In this document: positions 62,640-64,000 of the stretch, one piece after another
Numbering within the stretch: the first letter of the stretch is position 1
Layout: every line of letters begins with the position of its first letter
Origin: Macrosoma leucophasiata
Taxonomy: Eukaryota; Arthropoda; Insecta; Lepidoptera; Hedylidae
Direction: 5' to 3'
Assembly (NCBI GenBank): GCA_036365455.1
Contig: JAWQUS010000002.1
Coordinates: forward strand, 1,302,001 to 1,366,000
DNA length: 64,000 bases
Position numbers and translations under genes: made by a program
The notes under the pieces: model-generated
What the model was told of the DNA's origin: nothing
Seen by the model: the letters and a program-made list of their open reading frames with translations, nothing else
The model's database searches: none

Positions 62640-64000
62640 TATACCCACGAAATTGAATATAATTTTCAAACAAAACGTGGGACTTGAATACGTCACCGCT
62701 GAGTCCAGTTGCTCTCGCAACTGAATCATCGAGGTCCACACTTTATTTTTTTTTGTAAAATTCACCCACATGTGATAATGCGGAAAATAAGTAGGTAGTG
62801 CATTGACAGAAACCTCGTGCTGAATCCACGTTCACCTATTTTATCAATTGTTTTAAACTTCGACGTCGCCAATAGCATTTAAAAGGAGGTCATTAATTCT
62901 AATAGGTAGAATTAAGGTAACTTGTAGTTTTCAACTCTTGCAAGATATTGGCAATCAAATCTTTGGGCCGTCCCAAGATCGAATCACTTAATGCAAGCAA
63001 ACAAACGTGAACACCGCTTGAGCTTCTGTAAAACGATATCAAACAGTGCTGACGTGTCAACAAGTTAAGAACTAAGATGTATCAAGTATCTAGTTAATGC
63101 TATTGTTAGAAAACACTAACTTGAGTGAATGTCGATCAAACGCGGCCGACAAAAGGTTCTTGTTACTAGATAAGCAAAAGAGAGTCCAGTGTCCACATCA
63201 TCGCGACACGTATGAAATGCGAGTTGCGCGTTAACCCCATCTCTATTTCGCGAGAGTCAACAGCGGCAAAGCTGCCTGACCTCCCTGAAATTAGCGCTAG
63301 GGCACGCTACGTCACAGTCAACACTTCACCTTAATGACGAAAGAATAAACACTGCTCTGGCGATGTTTGCACCACCGAGCGGGCAGCCTTTGTCTACGCA
63401 TGCTCGAAACGCAGCAAAATATACTCTTTATTTATTATTTATACATCGAGAGAGTTTCCTCCGTGTTTATTCTTTGAAATGGATGTGTGCCTCTCCCTCG
63501 GACCGAGTTTCTCGCGCCGTTCCGTTATGAAAACGCTCGCGGATAACCCGCCATTTTGTCTCGCCGGTCCCGATATGCGATCCGTTATGATAACAAAATG
63601 GAGTCAAATGGCTACTACGAAACGCGCTCGAAGTTATCGGATCTGTTATTTGTTATTTTTCAATGTTTACTCTGTAGGTGCAGTGGTGGGTTCTGTGGGA
63701 ACGGCGGCCGTGACGCGCGCTTTTGTCCGTCGCTCGCTAGTTATTCATGGTCTAGGTGGGTGAGAGTTAATGAACGGGCCCCGTCGGCGGGCGTCGCTTA
63801 TTGCACTCCGACGAGGCTTGGACGCTCTCGTGTCGAGTACTTTCTTTTCAATCTCCTTGTGCATAATGCTCCATGTTTCCTTGCACGCACTCTACACTGA
63901 GAGCGCCATTCAATTATTTGTTTTACTTCTAAATGACTGTTGTTTCTCGTTGAACGATGCGACATTTCGGGTGTGTCTGAGGGCTTTACGTGTTCGAGAA
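62640..64000. other. scro upstream intron or flank, partly CpG-rich
   Basis: 63190-63900 is GC- and CpG-rich (cgttccgttatgaaaacgct, cgcggataacccgcc, gaacggcggccgtgacgcgc) with gatccgttatgataac repeating ccgttatga twice. Open frames are short and overlap on both strands, so none is called. Position upstream of scro makes regulatory DNA or a noncoding first exon plausible. Confidence 0.35.

Noticed and set aside
63479..63900. Two overlapping plus-strand proteins at the right end
   Set aside because: CpG-rich DNA gives open frames, but neither has recognisable composition, splice context or homology I can name.

Overview
The window looks like nuclear DNA of a lepidopteran insect. It holds exons with GT/AG introns, a homeobox gene of the NK2 class, and very dense interspersed repeats of kinds common in moths and butterflies: 5S- and tRNA-derived SINEs, short Helitron-like elements ending in CTAG, Tc1/mariner and hAT MITEs, and RTE, CR1/Jockey and L2-like LINE remnants. 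No bacterial-type operon, CRISPR array, functional rRNA or canonical tRNA gene is present. The order-level assignment is an inference from repeat style, not from a species match.

Two host genes can be supported, and they converge (tail to tail). On the plus strand, four exons (899-1094, 6939-7135, 7902-8030, 23205-23599) have consensus splice sites and matching phases (2, 1, 1). They form the C-terminal ~260 residues of a protein I do not recognise, which ends in a Gln/Asn/Gly-rich low-complexity tail. On the minus strand, 60212-60298 encodes homeodomain helix 3 and 56090-56323 encodes the NK2-specific domain and the C terminus of scarecrow (scro, the insect Nkx2.1 orthologue). The upstream exons of both genes lie outside the window or were not found. 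The 32 kb between the two stop codons is almost entirely repeats and unexplained AT-rich DNA.

Layout: 0-8 kb holds the plus-strand gene, a 4.4 kb broken LINE nested in a MITE, and a decayed duplicate of exon 899-1094. 8-23 kb is a long intron packed with SINEs, Helitrons, MITEs and a mariner fragment. 23.2-24.2 kb is the terminal exon with a MITE (itself carrying a SINE) 14 bp after the stop codon. 24.7-25.6 kb is an inverted ~99-bp tandem array. 25.6-56 kb is gene-poor with nested insertions, including a four-family nest at 33.5-34.9 kb and a locally copied patch at 30.5 kb. 56-60.3 kb is scro and its intron. 60.3-64 kb is the upstream scro intron or flank, with a duplicated ~190 bp GC-rich block and a perfect 30-bp-arm palindrome.

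Repeat names used here are local. SINE-A is a ~285 bp A-tailed family with subfamilies A1 and A2 and more than 35 copies. 5S-SINE has a 5S rRNA-like head. SINE-C and SINE-E are tRNA-like. Family F is a tRNA-like foldback. Family L ends in (CATA)n. MITE-B is a TA-flanked MITE. MITE-G, MITE-M, MITE-N and MITE-J are other inverted-repeat elements. Repeat boundaries are good to a few bases where target-site duplications are quoted, and otherwise to about 10-20 bases.
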